Both the position numbers and the translations under genes were made by a program. This document shows positions 27,247 to 37,402 of a stretch of 64,000 bases of DNA, in pieces. Under the pieces are notes generated by a model. It was not told the origin of the DNA. It saw nothing but the letters and a program-made list of their open reading frames with translations, and made no database searches. Where the stretch lies: contig JAUQQP010000046.1 in NCBI GenBank assembly GCA_030549855.1, positions 1 through 64,000 on the forward strand, in the 5' to 3' direction. Numbering within the stretch: position 1 is the first letter of the stretch; each line of letters opens with the position of its first letter. The DNA is from Cyanobacteriota bacterium SRBZ.bins.94.201705. Lineage in GTDB: Bacteria; Cyanobacteriota; Cyanobacteriia; Cyanobacteriales; Cyanobacteriaceae.

Positions 27247-27596
27247 ATTTTTTCCCCTTTTCTCTGTTTCCAATTGTCTATTTTACTCTCTATTTGCTCT
27301 CCCGTAAATCCCCTTTTCTATCCTTTCCCTTTTAGGAATCTTTCTCAGATTTTTCACCTATTTTCTGTAGCTTTTACTACTTTTTGTTTTCCCTTCTCAG
27401 TGGGCGACGATAAAAAAACTCTAACTTTTGTAAAAAAATATAAAGAGTTACGGGGGTTTTCCTGAGAAAAAATACGAAAGAAATTTAAATATTACAAAAA
27501 AAAAGAGAAAAAGAAAAGAATAACTCTAAAAGAAAAAAAGGTGAAAATATGAGAGAATAAAATAAAAGGAAGAGATGAGAGAGAAAATAGGAAAAA
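27247..27596. other. Divergent gap with purine-rich leaders on both sides
   Basis: This 350-bp gap between the ABC permease and glgP has no gene I can support. Bases 27466-27596 are almost only A and G on the plus strand, the glgP leader. Bases 27274-27345 are pyrimidine-rich on the plus strand, so the permease leader is also purine-rich. The glgP ribosome binding site is TAGGA, 5 bp before ATG. No clear -35/-10 pair is visible. Confidence 0.5.
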
Positions 27597-30119
27597 ATGC
27601 TTAAAAGGACATCTCAGTTGTTTGGTAACACGGCAAAGACAGAAGAGTGTGTCAAAATAGAGGTAGAAGACGATCGCACGGGGATGAGTCCAGAAACCCT
27701 GAAGCGAGCGTTTTTGGATAACCTGTTTTATATCCAGGGGGTTAGTTTTACAGATGCAACTAAGTATGATTATTATGTAGCACTGGCCTATACGGTAAGG
27801 GATAGGTTGTTACAACGCTTCCTTAAAACCATCGAAACCTACAAGAAAAACCGCCCCAAAATTGTCTGCTATCTGTCGGCAGAATTTTTGATGGGTAGAC
27901 ATTTGGGCAACAATCTGGTAAACTTGGGCATATATGAGCGAGTAGAACAGGTTTTAAGGGAATTAGGGCTAGAATTAGAGGAAATACTGGAAGAAGAGCC
28001 TGATCCAGGCCTAGGAAACGGGGGTTTGGGCAGGCTGGCGGCCTGTTTCTTGGATTCTCTCGCCACTTTGGAAATACCAGCCATAGGCTACGGTATCCGT
28101 TATGAGTTTGGCATCTTCCACCAGCTGATTAAAGACGGCTGGCAAGCAGAAGTGCCCGACAACTGGCTACGTTTCGGCAACCCCTGGGAAATCCCTCGCC
28201 CCGATGAAACAGTAGAGGTGAAGCTGGGAGGCCACACGGAAACCTATTATGATAGTAAGGGAAGACAACGAGTCTCATGGGTGCCGGAAAGGACAGTTAT
28301 CGCTATACCCCATGATACACCTGTGCCGGGATATAAAACTAACACCGTAAACCCCCTCCGCCTTTGGAAGGCAGAAGCCAGTGAAGCCTTTAACTTTGAG
28401 GCTTTTAACGCTGGCAACTATGATAGGGCGGTAGAAGAAAAAATCAACTCCGAAACCATCTCTAAGGTGTTGTACCCCAATGATAACACGCCGGCAGGTA
28501 AGGAATTAAGACTGGCACAACAATACTTTTTCGTCTCTGCCTCCCTACAGGACTTGATACGTCTCCATCTACGCAATAATAACCGTTTGGACGACTTCCA
28601 TGAACACTTTGCCATTCAACTGAATGACACCCACCCCGCCATCGCCATCGCCGAGTTGATGCGAATATTGGTAGATGAACATGGGATGGATTGGAATCAG
28701 GCTTGGGACATTACCCAGAAAACCTTTGCCTATACCAATCATACCCTAATGCCAGAGGCTTTGGAAAAATGGTCGGTTAGCCTTATTCAAAAACTCCTTC
28801 CTCGCCACATGGAAATTATCTATCTCATCAACCATCTTTTCCTGGAACAAGTACGTTCGTGGTATCCTGGTAATGAGCAACTGGTAAGAGAGGTATCCCT
28901 TATCGAGGAGGGAGAAGACAAAAAGGTAAGGATGGCACATTTAGCCTGTGTCGGCAGTCATGCTGTCAACGGAGTGGCAGCCTTACACACAGAATTGTTG
29001 AAAAGAGACACCCTCCGCGCCTTCGCCTTCCTCTGGCCCCATAAATTCTACAATAAAACTAATGGGGTTACCCCCCGTCGCTGGCTATTGTTGAGTAATC
29101 CTCTCCTGTCACAGCTGATTACTAGTAAAATAGGTGATGGTTGGTTAAGAGATCTCCATCAGCTGCGAAAATTAGAAAAATACGTTTCTGATCAGCAGTT
29201 TCGCCAACAGTGGCGGGAAATCAAACATAAGAATAAAATCCGCCTCGCCGATTATATCCACAAGAAGCTGGGGGTAGAGGTGGATGTTAACTCTATCTTT
29301 GATGTACAGGTGAAGAGAATCCACGAGTATAAGCGACAACACTTGATGGTGTTACACATCATCACCCTCTATAACCGCATCAAACGCAATCCTAACATAG
29401 ACATCCATCCCCGGACTTTTATCTTTGGCGGTAAGGCGGCGCCAGGCTACTTCATGGCCAAACTAATCATCAAACTTATTAACAGTGTAGCAGAAGTAAT
29501 AAACAGTGACCCGGATGTGCGTGGGCGTCTGAAAGTCATTTTCCTCCCCAATTTTAACGTCTCTTTAGGACAAATTATTTATCCAGCCGCGGATTTATCT
29601 GAACAAATTTCTACCGCTGGCAAAGAGGCTTCTGGTACTGGTAATATGAAATTTGCCATGAATGGGGCGGTTACCATTGGCACCCTGGACGGTGCTAACA
29701 TAGAAATACGAGACGAGGCTGGCCATGAAAACTTCTTCCTCTTTGGCTTGACTGCCGACGAAGTCTACCGCCTTAAAGCCTCCGGTTATAACCCCTACCA
29801 GTATTATGAACAGAATCAAGAGTTACGGGAGGTAATCGACCGTATTGCAGACGGCACCTTCAGTCACGGTGACAAGGAGTTATTCAAGCCGCTGGTAAAT
29901 CATCTTCTCTACGAGGATACCTATATGCTGATGGCTGACTATCAATCCTATGTGGAATGCCAAAAACAAGTAGCCGCCGCCTATAAGGATAAGGAAAAAT
30001 GGACTACCATGTCCATCCTCAACAGTGTTAGAATGGGTAAATTCTCTAGTGATCGCACTGTAAAGGAATATTGCGACGAAATCTGGAAGGTATCCCCCGT
30101 GAGAATTACATTAGAATAA
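27597..30119 (+). CDS. glgP: Glycogen phosphorylase
   Basis: This 840-aa PLP enzyme releases glucose-1-phosphate from glycogen. N-terminal [10 protein letters not shown], the active-site loop [21 protein letters not shown], the substrate motif Q-L-N-D-T-H-P-A and the C-terminal PLP-Lys motif A-S-G-T-G-N-M-K-F are all intact. Length is normal. It supplies hexose in the dark. It has a purine-rich leader and is followed by the slipin gene 75 bp on. Confidence 0.97.
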   Translation: MLKRTSQLFGNTAKTEECVKIEVEDDRTGMSPETLKRAFLDNLFYIQGVSFTDATKYDYYVALAYTVRDRLLQRFLKTIETYKKNRPKIVCYLSAEFLMGRHLGNNLVNLGIYERVEQVLRELGLELEEILEEEPDPGLGNGGLGRLAACFLDSLATLEIPAIGYGIRYEFGIFHQLIKDGWQAEVPDNWLRFGNPWEIPRPDETVEVKLGGHTETYYDSKGRQRVSWVPERTVIAIPHDTPVPGYKTNTVNPLRLWKAEASEAFNFEAFNAGNYDRAVEEKINSETISKVLYPNDNTPAGKELRLAQQYFFVSASLQDLIRLHLRNNNRLDDFHEHFAIQLNDTHPAIAIAELMRILVDEHGMDWNQAWDITQKTFAYTNHTLMPEALEKWSVSLIQKLLPRHMEIIYLINHLFLEQVRSWYPGNEQLVREVSLIEEGEDKKVRMAHLACVGSHAVNGVAALHTELLKRDTLRAFAFLWPHKFYNKTNGVTPRRWLLLSNPLLSQLITSKIGDGWLRDLHQLRKLEKYVSDQQFRQQWREIKHKNKIRLADYIHKKLGVEVDVNSIFDVQVKRIHEYKRQHLMVLHIITLYNRIKRNPNIDIHPRTFIFGGKAAPGYFMAKLIIKLINSVAEVINSDPDVRGRLKVIFLPNFNVSLGQIIYPAADLSEQISTAGKEASGTGNMKFAMNGAVTIGTLDGANIEIRDEAGHENFFLFGLTADEVYRLKASGYNPYQYYEQNQELREVIDRIADGTFSHGDKELFKPLVNHLLYEDTYMLMADYQSYVECQKQVAAAYKDKEKWTTMSILNSVRMGKFSSDRTVKEYCDEIWKVSPVRITLE

Positions 30120-30194
30120 CTGGTAGAAGGGTTTAGTTGGGGAATGCCGGGGGTGGCGCCAATCTACTCCCGCTTTCCCCCACGGAGGTGTTTT

Positions 30195-30986
30195 ATGGAT
30201 TGGATAGTTGGTGCCATTGGGGCAGCCGTCGTTATTCTCCTCTCCTCCTTGAAAGTAGACAAGGAATATCAGCGAGGGGTGGTATACCGTTTTGGACGAA
30301 TTAAGGGAATAAGAGGACCTGGTCTATACTGGATTATACCTCTTATAGAACAAAGAACCCCTATTGACCTGCGCACCAAAACCGTGGATATTGAATCTCA
30401 GGAGACTATCACCGCCGATAGTGTTACCGTAAGGGTTAATGCAGTCTTGTACTACAGAGTGTTAGACCCAGTAAAGGCTATTAACAACATCGAAAACTAC
30501 GAGTTTGCCGTATACCAAGCCGCTATGACTACCCTACGGAATGTAGTAGGGCAGAATGCATTAGATGACATCCTCAAAAATCGAGATAAAATTAACCATC
30601 AAATCCAAGAAATAGTAGATGAAATCACCGAACCCTGGGGTATACTCATAGAAAGGGTGGAGATGAAGGACGTAGAAATCCCTCAGTCCATGCAACGGGC
30701 AATGGCACAAGAGGCGGAGGCTATTCGCGAAAAAAGGGCGCGTCTTATCAAAGCCTCTGCCGAAAAAGAAGCCGCCCAAATGTTGCAAGAGGCTAGTCAG
30801 ATTATTGCCTCCAATCCCCTTGCCCTAGAATTGAGAAGACTACAAACCCTCACGGAAATTGGCGCCGAAAATAATACTACCACCATTGTCCTTATCCCCA
30901 GTGAGTTAGTTACCCTAGCTAAACAAATTACAGAAAAGACACAAAAAGAGCTACAGGAATTTCCCCAATGGGAGAAGAAAGTCTGA
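30195..30986 (+). CDS. Slipin/stomatin-like SPFH protein
   Basis: This 263-aa protein has one N-terminal membrane anchor (about 2-20) and a band-7/SPFH domain: V-D-K-E-Y-Q-R-G-V-V-Y-R-F-G-R, then I-D-L-R-T-K-T-V-D-I, then the helical A-M-A-Q-E-A-E-A-I-R-E-K-R-A-R. Such proteins oligomerise on membranes and organise proteases or microdomains. ATG 30195 has a strong CGGAGG ribosome binding site at 7-bp spacing, so the longer frame from 30144 is rejected. No NfeD partner is adjacent. Its end overlaps the DUF1997 start by 19 bp. Confidence 0.9.
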   Translation: MDWIVGAIGAAVVILLSSLKVDKEYQRGVVYRFGRIKGIRGPGLYWIIPLIEQRTPIDLRTKTVDIESQETITADSVTVRVNAVLYYRVLDPVKAINNIENYEFAVYQAAMTTLRNVVGQNALDDILKNRDKINHQIQEIVDEITEPWGILIERVEMKDVEIPQSMQRAMAQEAEAIREKRARLIKASAEKEAAQMLQEASQIIASNPLALELRRLQTLTEIGAENNTTTIVLIPSELVTLAKQITEKTQKELQEFPQWEKKV

Positions 30987-31651
30987 ATCGCACCACTGTG
31001 GAAAAAGCAGGGGATGCCTTTGACAGTCTTACCCCCGTAGAATTCCAAACATCCTTTGTGGGGATGATGGAGATGTACAGTGATATAGAGACGGTAAGGG
31101 ATTATCTGCGTAACCACCGGGGATGGTTTGTCCGTTGTGCCCAACCCATGAAGGCTACCCCCCTAGGCGACAACGGTTATACTATCACCATCGGTAATTA
31201 TGGCGCCTTGGGTTACTATTTGCAACCTACCATGAGTGTTGTCTTAGAACCCCCTATTAATGACCACTATATCATGTATTCGGTGGCTGATGACTCCCCC
31301 TCATCCCCTTATACCATAAACTATCGTGCAGAAATGGACTTGGAAACTATCCCCTTGTCTGCAGCTGCCAAGGGCATTGAAACTGTCTTCCGTCGTCATG
31401 GCATTTCTCCCCTCCCCCCCACTATTACTCGTATTAACTGGCATCTGGATTTGACTGTGACTATCACTTTCCCCCCTTTCATCTACAAATTCCCCCTTTC
31501 TGTTATCCAGGAGACAGGCAACTCTCTGTTAAGGCAAATCATCAAACACCTATCCCCCCGTTTTAGCTATAAAGTACAAAAAGACTTCCATGAAAGTCTC
31601 TCCCTCCCCACCCCCCCCCCCCCCCCCCCGGTTTGCTATCCCGTAGAATAA
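30968..31651 (+). CDS. DUF1997 family protein with homopolymeric Pro tail
   Basis: This 227-aa protein is of the DUF1997 family common to cyanobacteria and plastids. The start overlaps the slipin stop by 19 bp, with AGGAA 7 bp upstream. The domain spans about 20-205 with a beta-rich core (V-R-C-A-Q-P-M-K, I-T-I-G-N-Y-G-A-L-G-Y-Y-L). The function is unknown. The C-terminus is odd: an uninterrupted 19-C tract (31611-31629) encodes T-P-P-P-P-P-P before V-C-Y-P-V-E. A change of one C would replace the tail or extend it into fmt. Confidence 0.82.
   Translation: MGEESLNRTTVEKAGDAFDSLTPVEFQTSFVGMMEMYSDIETVRDYLRNHRGWFVRCAQPMKATPLGDNGYTITIGNYGALGYYLQPTMSVVLEPPINDHYIMYSVADDSPSSPYTINYRAEMDLETIPLSAAAKGIETVFRRHGISPLPPTITRINWHLDLTVTITFPPFIYKFPLSVIQETGNSLLRQIIKHLSPRFSYKVQKDFHESLSLPTPPPPPPVCYPVE
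31611..31629 (+). repeat. 19-bp homopolymeric C tract in the DUF1997 gene
   Basis: Nineteen consecutive C residues lie within the last 45 bp of the coding sequence. Length change of +1 opens a 49-codon extension that ends at 31782 inside fmt; a change of -1 gives a near-immediate stop. The exact length should be treated as uncertain because such tracts are hard to sequence. Confidence 0.9.
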
Positions 31652-31678
31652 TTTTTGCCTACACATTTTGTCTCTACT

Positions 31679-32656
31679 ATGAGGATAGTATTTTTTGGCA
31701 CCCCCTCCTTCGCATTACCTACCCTGGAAAAACTACTAGCCACAGAAAAACATACCCTGGTAGCAGTGGTAACCCAGCCTGACAAACCCAGGGGAAGGGG
31801 TAATCAACTGTCTTTCTCCCCAGTTAAACAATTGGCCCTACAATATAATCTACCCGTTTGGCAACCAAAACGTCTCAGAAAAGATGAGGAAACCCTGACA
31901 AAACTGAAGGATAGCCAAGGGGATGTGTTTGTGGTGGTGGCCTATGGACAAATCTTACCCCCCGAAGTGTTAAAAATGCCCCGTCTGGGTTGTATTAATG
32001 TCCATGCCTCCCTTTTACCAGAATACCGCGGCGCCGCACCCATTCAATGGTGTCTTTATGATGGCAAGACGGAAACCGGCGTTACCACCATGTTGATGGA
32101 TGAGGGATTAGACACCGGTGATATTCTCCTCCAAGCCTCTACCCCCATTAGCCTTCTTACCACTTATCCAGAATTGTCCCAAAAATTGGCCTTCATGGGG
32201 GCAGACTTGTTGCTGGAAACCCTAGACAAGTGGGAAAAAGGTGAAATTACCCCCATCCCTCAAGACGACAACAAAGCTACCTATGCCCCCCTTATCCGTA
32301 AGGAGGATTATCTCATAAATTGGCACCAGCCGGCAATAAAAATCCATAACCAGATTCGCGCCTTCTCCCCTGACTGTTATACCACTTTCCGAGGACAAAT
32401 TCTCAAAATTAGCCGTAGTCTTCCCCTGGTAGACAATATTCCTCTTCCCCCCCCTTACCAACATCTTTCTTCTCTTGATATACCCCAGGGAAAGATGGGC
32501 GAAATCGTTAAAATCGTCAAAAATCAGGGTTTTGTGGTGCAAACGGCAGAAGGCTGGTTGTTGATTTTGGAAGTGCAATTGGCTGGCAAGAAACTGCAAC
32601 CCGCAGCCTCCTTCGTCAATGGCATGCGCTTACAGGCAGGGGAAGCCCTACAATAA
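31679..32656 (+). CDS. fmt: Methionyl-tRNA formyltransferase
   Basis: This 325-aa enzyme formylates initiator Met-tRNA. The N-terminus R-I-V-F-F-G-T-P-S-F-A, the formyl-THF-binding N-V-H-A-S-L-L-P-E-Y-R-G-A-A-P-I-Q-W (about 104-121) and the catalytic Asp region M-D-E-G-L-D-T-G-D-I (about 139-148) are intact. A C-terminal OB-like domain follows. ATG 31679 is preferred to 31655. An 8-C run lies at 32447-32454. Confidence 0.96.
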   Translation: MRIVFFGTPSFALPTLEKLLATEKHTLVAVVTQPDKPRGRGNQLSFSPVKQLALQYNLPVWQPKRLRKDEETLTKLKDSQGDVFVVVAYGQILPPEVLKMPRLGCINVHASLLPEYRGAAPIQWCLYDGKTETGVTTMLMDEGLDTGDILLQASTPISLLTTYPELSQKLAFMGADLLLETLDKWEKGEITPIPQDDNKATYAPLIRKEDYLINWHQPAIKIHNQIRAFSPDCYTTFRGQILKISRSLPLVDNIPLPPPYQHLSSLDIPQGKMGEIVKIVKNQGFVVQTAEGWLLILEVQLAGKKLQPAASFVNGMRLQAGEALQ

Positions 32657-32689
32657 ATCTTACCCTCCCAATACAGGAAAAGGACAAAA

Positions 32690-35314
32690 ATGAGAGAAGA
32701 GTCTGTAGTTAAAGGCACAAAAAACTGCCCCCACGATGACTATCGTCAGGTGAATATTGCCGATTTGAGCCCCATGTATCAACACTACGTGGAGGTGAAA
32801 CAACAGTATCCCAACGCCCTGTTGTTATACCGAGTGGGGGATTTCTTTGAATGCTTCTTCCAAGACGCTGTTACCGTTGCCCGAGAATTGGAATTGGTAA
32901 TCACCAGTAAGGAAGGCGGGGTTAATGTGGGGCGAATCGCTATGACAGGAGTGCCACACCATGCCCTTGAACGCTATGCTAGACAATTGGTAGAAAAGGG
33001 TTACGCTGTGGTAGTATGTGACCAGGTAGAGGATTCCGCTACCGCCGCTGCCGAAAAAAGAATGGTGAAACGGGCTATCACTAAACTCCTCACCCCTGGC
33101 ACCATTACAGATGATGAGATGCTACCGGCTAAACGCAATAACTTCCTGGCAGCAGTGGTGGTAGCAAAGGATTATTGGGGATTGGCCTATGCTGACATCT
33201 CCACCGGCGAGTTTTTTACCACCCAAAACCAAGACTTAAATGCCCTCACCACGGAGTTATTACGTCTCCAGCCGGCAGAAGTGCTTATCCCTGTCAATGC
33301 CCCCGATTTTAACACCCTCATCCGCCCCGGGCAAAAATCTGAACATATCCCCCCCTTCCTCCCCGACTGCTTCTGCTATACCCTTCGCCCCCAAAAAGCC
33401 TTTGAACTTCACGAGGCTAGGACAAGACTGCTGTTGGAGTTTAAACTCAAATCCCTAGAAGGAGTCGGCTGTGAACATCTCCCTCTTGCTATCCGTGCTG
33501 CCGGTGGTCTGCTAGAATATGTTCAGGATACCCAAAAAGCTCACCAAGTTCCATTGCAACTTCTTCGCACTTACCAGGTGAGCGATTATCTCATCCTAGA
33601 CCATAGTACCCGTCGCAACCTCGAAATTACCCAAACTGTCCGGGATAACACCTTCCACGGGTCTCTCCTTTGGGCTTTAGACAACACTTGTACTGCCATG
33701 GGAGCCCGGGCTTTAAGACGGTGGTTATTGCAACCGCTTATCAATAAAGAGGGAATAATAGCCCGGCAGGATACCATAGAAGAATTGGTGGCAAATCCCA
33801 GTCTGAGGGATGAGTTAAGACGGGTTTTCAGAAGTCTATACGATTTGGAAAGGATTGCAGGCAGGGTAGGGGCAGGCACAGCAAATCCTAAAGAATTGTT
33901 AAATCTGGCTGACTCCCTCCTCCGTCTAAGTTATTTGGCTGTTTTGGCTAAGCAGGGGAAATCTCCCTATTTTAAGGCTTTACAGCAAATACCACCCGAA
34001 TTAGAGGCTTTGGGGCGAAAGGTGGTAGACTGTCTGGTAGAATCCCCCCCGCAACAGATTAAGGAAGGTGGTATTATCCGGGATGGGGTTAACCCCCAGT
34101 TGGATGAGATGCGTCGTCTGGTGGAAGGGGATAAGGAATGGCTAGCTAACCTGGAGGCTACTGAAAGACAACGGACTGGTATCCCTACTCTTAAGGTGGG
34201 CTACAATAAGACCTTTGGCTATTATATCAGTATTCCTCGTTCTAAGGCTTCCCTCGCCCCCAAACACTACCAACGAAAACAGACTCTCATTAATGAGGAA
34301 AGATATATTACTGCTGAGTTGAAAGAAAGAGAAAATCGAATCCTAAATGCCAAGGATGAAATCGCTAAGTTGGAATACGAAATATTTGTCCAATTACGCG
34401 CCGAGGTAGCGGAAAAAACCGAGGAAATCAGAAAGATTGCTAAAGCTATAGCTGCCATGGATGTGTTGGCGGGGTTGGCTGAAATCGCCGTATATCAAAA
34501 TTATTGTCGCCCCACTATCACCGATAAAAGGATAATTAAAATCAAAAATGGCCGACACCCAGTGGTAGAAAAACTCCTCGGTTTCGGCATGTATGTGCCT
34601 AATTCTACTTATCTAGGAGATGGAAATTATCCCGATTTAATCATTCTAACAGGACCTAACGCCAGTGGTAAGAGTTGTTATCTGCGACAGGTGGGATTGA
34701 TTCAAATTATGGCTCAAATTGGTAGCTTTGTCCCCGCCGAAAGTGCTACCCTGGGTATATGTGACCGTATCTTTACCCGTGTTGGTGCGGTGGATGACAT
34801 TGGCACTGGCCAGTCCACCTTTATGGTAGAAATGAATGAGACTGCCAATATCCTTAACCATGCCACTGCCAAATCTCTTGTACTACTAGATGAAATAGGA
34901 CGTGGCACAGCTACTTTTGACGGGTTGTCCATAGCTTGGGCGGTGGCTGAATATATAGCTCTTCAAATACGTTGTATGACAATCTTTGCCACTCACTATC
35001 ATGAATTAAACGAATTAGCCTCCATTTTGGACAATGTAGCCAATTATCAGGTAACCGTGAGGGAGTTGGAAAATGAAATTGTATTCTTACATGAGGTGAA
35101 ACCGGGTGGTGCGGATAAATCCTATGGTATTGAGGTAGCTAGACTGGCAGGCTTACCCCCTGTCGTTATCCATCGCGCCAAACAGGTGATGAAGCAGATT
35201 GAAAAACATAGTAAAATTGCCGTTGGTTTGCGCAAAAATCTAGGCAAAATTTCTCCCCCCTCCCGGGAAAACCACACCCCCCCTCTTCTCCCTCAATTAG
35301 ACATATTTGAATAA
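32690..35314 (+). CDS. mutS: DNA mismatch repair protein MutS
   Basis: This 874-aa MutS1 recognises base mismatches. The N-terminal mismatch-binding motif is R-V-G-D-F-F-E-C-F, with the conserved Phe-x-Glu replaced by F-F-E. A connector, core and clamp follow. The ATPase has Walker A G-P-N-A-S-G-K-S (about 647-654), a motif S-T-F-M-V-E-M, Walker [12 protein letters not shown] and a Q/signature T-H-Y-H-E-L. Length is normal. Its stop directly abuts the stop of the convergent HD-like gene with no spacer. Confidence 0.97.
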   Translation: MREESVVKGTKNCPHDDYRQVNIADLSPMYQHYVEVKQQYPNALLLYRVGDFFECFFQDAVTVARELELVITSKEGGVNVGRIAMTGVPHHALERYARQLVEKGYAVVVCDQVEDSATAAAEKRMVKRAITKLLTPGTITDDEMLPAKRNNFLAAVVVAKDYWGLAYADISTGEFFTTQNQDLNALTTELLRLQPAEVLIPVNAPDFNTLIRPGQKSEHIPPFLPDCFCYTLRPQKAFELHEARTRLLLEFKLKSLEGVGCEHLPLAIRAAGGLLEYVQDTQKAHQVPLQLLRTYQVSDYLILDHSTRRNLEITQTVRDNTFHGSLLWALDNTCTAMGARALRRWLLQPLINKEGIIARQDTIEELVANPSLRDELRRVFRSLYDLERIAGRVGAGTANPKELLNLADSLLRLSYLAVLAKQGKSPYFKALQQIPPELEALGRKVVDCLVESPPQQIKEGGIIRDGVNPQLDEMRRLVEGDKEWLANLEATERQRTGIPTLKVGYNKTFGYYISIPRSKASLAPKHYQRKQTLINEERYITAELKERENRILNAKDEIAKLEYEIFVQLRAEVAEKTEEIRKIAKAIAAMDVLAGLAEIAVYQNYCRPTITDKRIIKIKNGRHPVVEKLLGFGMYVPNSTYLGDGNYPDLIILTGPNASGKSCYLRQVGLIQIMAQIGSFVPAESATLGICDRIFTRVGAVDDIGTGQSTFMVEMNETANILNHATAKSLVLLDEIGRGTATFDGLSIAWAVAEYIALQIRCMTIFATHYHELNELASILDNVANYQVTVRELENEIVFLHEVKPGGADKSYGIEVARLAGLPPVVIHRAKQVMKQIEKHSKIAVGLRKNLGKISPPSRENHTPPLLPQLDIFE

Positions 35315-36676
35315 TTAGGATTTATTTATTTGTTTCCCCTTTCCCCCCATAAACAACCCCAAAGCCTCTTCTAAAAGCTGGACTAACTCCCCTGGGAAAC
35401 TATTTAACAACTCTTTCTCTCCTATTTTTTCTTCCCAATAAAGGCTACATTTATACTCAATGTCACCCAGAGTTTCCGGGGGAATGTGCCTGAGCATAAA
35501 AACTACGAAACTCCCTAGTTTCCGGGAGGGAAGAAATGAGGTTAGCCTATCTTCCTGTAAAAGGTTAAGTATTTCCTTTAAGTAGGGATTGGTGGGAATT
35601 TCAAGGGGGTTATTCAGAGGAAGATAGTCAAGGAAACAGTCATATTTAGCAAAAGGAAAGCCTACATCTGGAAATAAGAAGGATAGGGGAAGGGAGAAGG
35701 TAAATCTGGCAATCAAAGCCTGTAAAATTGACAAGCTGACTATTTGGCAAGACAGAAAAAATTTCCCCAGGGAGATGTTATAAACAACCCTATCAGCCAG
35801 TATTTTATATTCCCTTTCGGGAGGCTCATTTTTGTAACGGAGGAGAATCATCTCGGGGGATAACTCGGATAAAAGTTTATGTGGGGCAAGTAAAGCCTGA
35901 CAATAGTCTTTTACAGTATAAAAACGGTCATCTTGGAGAAAAGTATTCCCCTCCCGTAGCACCAACCAGGTATTCCTTATAAACTCCTCAAAGTCTGTGG
36001 CGGCAAAGCCACTAACATCAATGTTGGCTAATTTTACTCCCTCAGTGATGGTGTCAACAATCTCCTTATCTGTAAAACCTAAACCAAATTCTGCATTCAC
36101 CCTCCCCAGACGATTATATAATTCCTCTGGTGGGGTTTTTTCTTTGAGCTTCCTAAACGGAATAGTTAGTTCAATTATAGTCATCAGGCGTGTTAGAATT
36201 TTGAGAGGCAAATAAGGCCGAAGAATCTTGGCCATTACCAGGGCGCTTAAAAACTCGTTTTTGCCCCGAAATTTGCTCAAATTTTGCCCCTCTTTTAGAC
36301 CAAATAAACCTAAACATATACCCAGAATTTTATCCTGACTGGCCACATTGTTTCTAAGCCAAAAATCTCCATTTTTTTCCTTGAGATAGGGAGACAGGTA
36401 GGTGGTGAGATTAAAAGGAATTTTCCCGTCTACCTGAAGGTATATTAAATCATGAAATAAGGCTGCGATAATAATAAACGGATCATCCTGATTACTGAAG
36501 GTTAAAAGATGCTCAAAATTGTGATAATAACGACGCCTCCCCCCCATTGTGTCTACAATCAACTCACAAATCCCCGCCATCTCCTCCTCCCCCACAAACG
36601 CCCCCAATTTCTCCAAGGCACCAGCTAAAATTTGTCTACACCGCTTAACACACTCCCTCTCCCTCTTTTGTTCCAC
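35315..36676 (-). CDS. HD-like predicted metal-dependent hydrolase with extra C-terminal domain
   Basis: This 453-aa protein starts at a GTG (36676) with a strong GGAGG ribosome binding site. Residues about 1-215 carry an HD-like pattern: R-R-Y-Y-H-N-F-E-H, then A-A-L-F-H-D-L-I-Y, as in the predicted N-methyl-D-aspartate receptor NMDAR2C-like HD group. Residues about 230-453 are not recognised and are hydrophobic in places. The substrate is unknown. The HD His-Asp pair is present but the full metal set cannot be confirmed. Confidence 0.7.
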   Translation of the reverse strand: MEQKRERECVKRCRQILAGALEKLGAFVGEEEMAGICELIVDTMGGRRRYYHNFEHLLTFSNQDDPFIIIAALFHDLIYLQVDGKIPFNLTTYLSPYLKEKNGDFWLRNNVASQDKILGICLGLFGLKEGQNLSKFRGKNEFLSALVMAKILRPYLPLKILTRLMTIIELTIPFRKLKEKTPPEELYNRLGRVNAEFGLGFTDKEIVDTITEGVKLANIDVSGFAATDFEEFIRNTWLVLREGNTFLQDDRFYTVKDYCQALLAPHKLLSELSPEMILLRYKNEPPEREYKILADRVVYNISLGKFFLSCQIVSLSILQALIARFTFSLPLSFLFPDVGFPFAKYDCFLDYLPLNNPLEIPTNPYLKEILNLLQEDRLTSFLPSRKLGSFVVFMLRHIPPETLGDIEYKCSLYWEEKIGEKELLNSFPGELVQLLEEALGLFMGGKGKQINKS

Positions 36677-36926
36677 CTTTACACCCTCCTGGCGCCTCTT
36701 GGCTCATTATAACACCTTTTTCCTCTCCCCCACCTGGTGGAGACTAACCCCACTCCTACTTGATAATTAATCTCTACAAAAAAATTGCCAGCCCAAACTT
36801 CTCGGCAGTCCCTATGCCTGCCTTTTAACTCTCCCCCCTATCCTAACACGGCGACCTGGGCTGTGTCAAGTGGGAATTTTGAATAACAGGCCCACCTACA
36901 ACAAGCCCACAGGGGGGAGAAGAACA
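36677..36926. other. Leader gap of the HD-like gene; no further gene
   Basis: This 250-bp stretch holds the GGAGG ribosome binding site of the HD-like gene and a GCCCAC direct repeat (about 36890-36912). I see no promoter pair or terminator that stands out. Confidence 0.4.
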
Positions 36927-37310
36927 CTATTCCTCGAAGAGGACTTTCTCAAAACAGGCCTCCCCAACCTCCCGTAACTGGTTAGCCACCTTTTTGTCCC
37001 TCTGGGAGCGTCTTGTCAAGTCCCTAAATTTTTCCGGGCTGTATTTTTGTCTAAATTCTTTTATAGTACAATCACAAACACTCTTGGCAGAAAGGGGGGG
37101 TAATCCTTCTTTTTGTGCCCGCAATAGGCATTCTTGCTCATAATTACACCAGACGGCGGCTTGGTCATTTTTTAGCCCCTCCCTAGCCATGCGTTGTAAA
37201 CACTCCTGACGGTTGAAGGAGGGGGTGGTAGAGTTGGATGGGGCGGTGGCTAAAGAGGCAAGGGGAAGGAGGGAAACCACCCCAACAGCAGTAAGTATTG
37301 GCTTCCACAT
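36927..37310 (-). CDS. Secreted six-cysteine protein, function unknown
   Basis: This 127-aa protein has a clear signal peptide (hydrophobic core T-A-V-G-V-V-S-L-L-P-L-A-S-L with A-T-A cleavage near 22). The mature part is about 105 aa with six Cys (Q-E-C, V-W-C, Q-E-C, V-C-D-C, E-A-C), enough for three disulfides in the periplasm. I recognise no family. It is helical and charged. It stands alone between the HD-like gene and lpdA, both on the same strand. Confidence 0.65.
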   Translation of the reverse strand: MWKPILTAVGVVSLLPLASLATAPSNSTTPSFNRQECLQRMAREGLKNDQAAVWCNYEQECLLRAQKEGLPPLSAKSVCDCTIKEFRQKYSPEKFRDLTRRSQRDKKVANQLREVGEACFEKVLFEE

Positions 37311-37402
37311 GACAATTATAACAGGAAATCTACTCCCACAATAGGACGGAAACTGGTAAAAAAAGTTCGACTTGTGGGGGGAAAAATCCCCCGGTTGTGG
37401 GT

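Noticed and set aside
27274-27465. 63-codon frame in the permease-glgP gap
   Set aside because: It is in the pyrimidine-rich leader of the opposite gene, with no ribosome binding site and no recognisable protein features.
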